Source: GCA-002733465 sp965230525 (GTDB taxonomy: Bacteria; Pseudomonadota; Gammaproteobacteria; Enterobacterales; Kangiellaceae). Taken from it: DNA of 64,000 bases. A program made the translations under genes and the position numbers. The notes under the pieces are model-generated. The model was not told the origin of the DNA. It did no database searches and was given only the letters and a program-made list of their open reading frames with translations. Positions 63,116 through 64,000 of the stretch are shown piece after piece. The DNA lies in the NCBI GenBank assembly GCA_965230525.1, contig OZ246008.1, positions 4,464,001 to 4,528,000 of the forward strand, given 5' to 3'. How positions within the stretch are numbered: the stretch's first letter is position 1; every line of letters starts with the position of its first letter.

Positions 63116-64000
63116 TTAACTAACATTTTGCCATTGATGCGCTTCATCAAAGCTATAAACTTTATCCAAGAGCGTATCATATATCTTATATCTTTCTGTA
63201 TTAAACGAATCACCACTAATTTCGGCAATGTCGTTACCTAGTACAATACATAACTCTTCGACTCTGTCATGGGCAAGATCAACAATTTCATTATCGGCAA
63301 TATCGACCACAACAAACCGGCTGGAGAAAAATTCTTCGTCAAAGCCTGGGAGCATCTCTAATGCGTTTTCTTCACAAAAACGCCTATAGTTATCTACTTT
63401 TGCTTGTCGAATTGATTCCGTTTCGTCATATATATCCCCTTCAAATATTTCCTCTTCAATTGGAAATGATTCTCGCAACCGAATAATGTTGTTGTTCGCA
63501 TTGTGTAATTGAGAAGCTCTTTCATCAAACTTTTTACAAAACCCCTCTGTTCCTTTGAATCGTATTTTAATACGGTCTCCTTCTTTAAAACAGACATAAT
63601 AGCCTTCTGGATCATCATCCCTAATTTCGAGTTGAACACGTATAATAACATCTTCGGCACCTATACTTTCGAGAACCTCGAAGACCTCATCGACCATATC
63701 ATTATTAAATGCAATTGAATCTGAGCAATCAAAAACGTATCCTCCGAAGTAGAATAAAAAGCGTTCTCCTACAGTTTTAAGTTTTGCGCAGCGCGGTGCT
63801 TCTTCGAAAGTACCTTGAATAATTTTTTTGACTTGATTTTTTATTTTAGCTTCCGGCTTTTTATTAAGTTTAAAGTCCACAGAGAAATATCCGTAGTCCT
63901 CTTCTTTTTTCTGCAAGTTAGATAGAAATTCTTCAACGGTTTCGTTGTTCAACGAACCATTCACTATCTTTTCTTCTTCTGGAACTACCGAATTGGCGGT
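63116..64000 (-). CDS. Unrecognised protein, paralogue of the gene at 61518 (partial at window edge)
   Basis: At least ~294 residues. The frame is open to the window edge (upstream residues TANSVVPEEEKIV), so the GTG at 63964 is not necessarily the start and the gene may be truncated. Acidic, cytoplasmic-looking, with cysteines in PRCAKLK, FDCSDS and YVCFKEG. The shared blocks with the plus-strand gene are given there. It ends directly after the KVYSFDEAHQW block. Being convergent with its paralogue suggests duplication with inversion or a small gene family. No known domain is recognised. Confidence 0.68.
   Translation of the reverse strand, partial: TANSVVPEEEKIVNGSLNNETVEEFLSNLQKKEEDYGYFSVDFKLNKKPEAKIKNQVKKIIQGTFEEAPRCAKLKTVGERFLFYFGGYVFDCSDSIAFNNDMVDEVFEVLESIGAEDVIIRVQLEIRDDDPEGYYVCFKEGDRIKIRFKGTEGFCKKFDERASQLHNANNNIIRLRESFPIEEEIFEGDIYDETESIRQAKVDNYRRFCEENALEMLPGFDEEFFSSRFVVVDIADNEIVDLAHDRVEELCIVLGNDIAEISGDSFNTERYKIYDTLLDKVYSFDEAHQWQNVS

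Overview
The window is 64 kb of A+T-rich (about 40% G+C by eye), gene-dense bacterial chromosome. The gene set suggests a marine, protein-degrading, aerobic gammaproteobacterium: an Oar-type TonB receptor, a lipoprotein DPP-IV peptidase, CreD, YadGH, PspA, PilZ, a GlyGly-CTERM surface protein, an MddA-type methanethiol methyltransferase and CadC-like transmembrane regulators. I infer something near Kangiellaceae, but no rRNA or other strong taxonomic marker is present. I found no tRNA, rRNA, CRISPR array, phage, integrase or insertion sequence. Several genes need a start different from the longest reading frame; these are set by visible ribosome binding sites.

Left part (1-15.5 kb): the 3' part of a TonB-dependent receptor faces a Tat-exported PLP aminotransferase across a bidirectional terminator. 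Then come a methyltransferase, a PspA-like/membrane-protein operon, a PilZ protein, a DPP-IV lipoprotein, CreD, and a DUF4920/PepSY-TM pair. Region 15.8-23.7 kb encodes exported proteins: a lipoprotein with an HELAH zinc-protease motif, a small lipoprotein translationally linked to a 1220-residue Asp-box propeller protein ending in a GlyGly-CTERM tail, two small exported or membrane-anchored proteins, and two very small ORFs.

Middle (23.8-48.5 kb): a PAS-PAS chemoreceptor whose family N-terminus lies out of frame, a polysaccharide deacetylase, a DUF3857/transglutaminase membrane protein, a YadGH-like ABC exporter divergent from a wHTH-TPR regulator, a serine hydrolase, an MsrA-thioredoxin-MsrB fusion in unusual order, a COG4240 kinase, an HD-GYP protein with a degenerate HD motif, an orphan Imm11-like protein, two related LysR regulators each divergent from its likely target (mddA-GFA operon; PhzF), and a second wHTH-TPR regulator divergent from an ankyrin-repeat/wHTH operon.

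Right part (48.5-64 kb): a minus-strand cluster of caspase-like lipoprotein, autotransporter-type barrel and a 1206-residue lipoprotein with three CxxCH haem motifs, next to an alpha/beta hydrolase and a transmembrane Ser/Thr kinase; a YtrA-type GntR regulator with its membrane protein and a small repeat-bearing protein; an M15-like peptidase; and, at the edge, two convergent paralogues of a family I do not recognise. The best candidates for undescribed biology are this paralogue pair, the caspase/barrel/tri-haem cluster, and the permuted Msr fusion.
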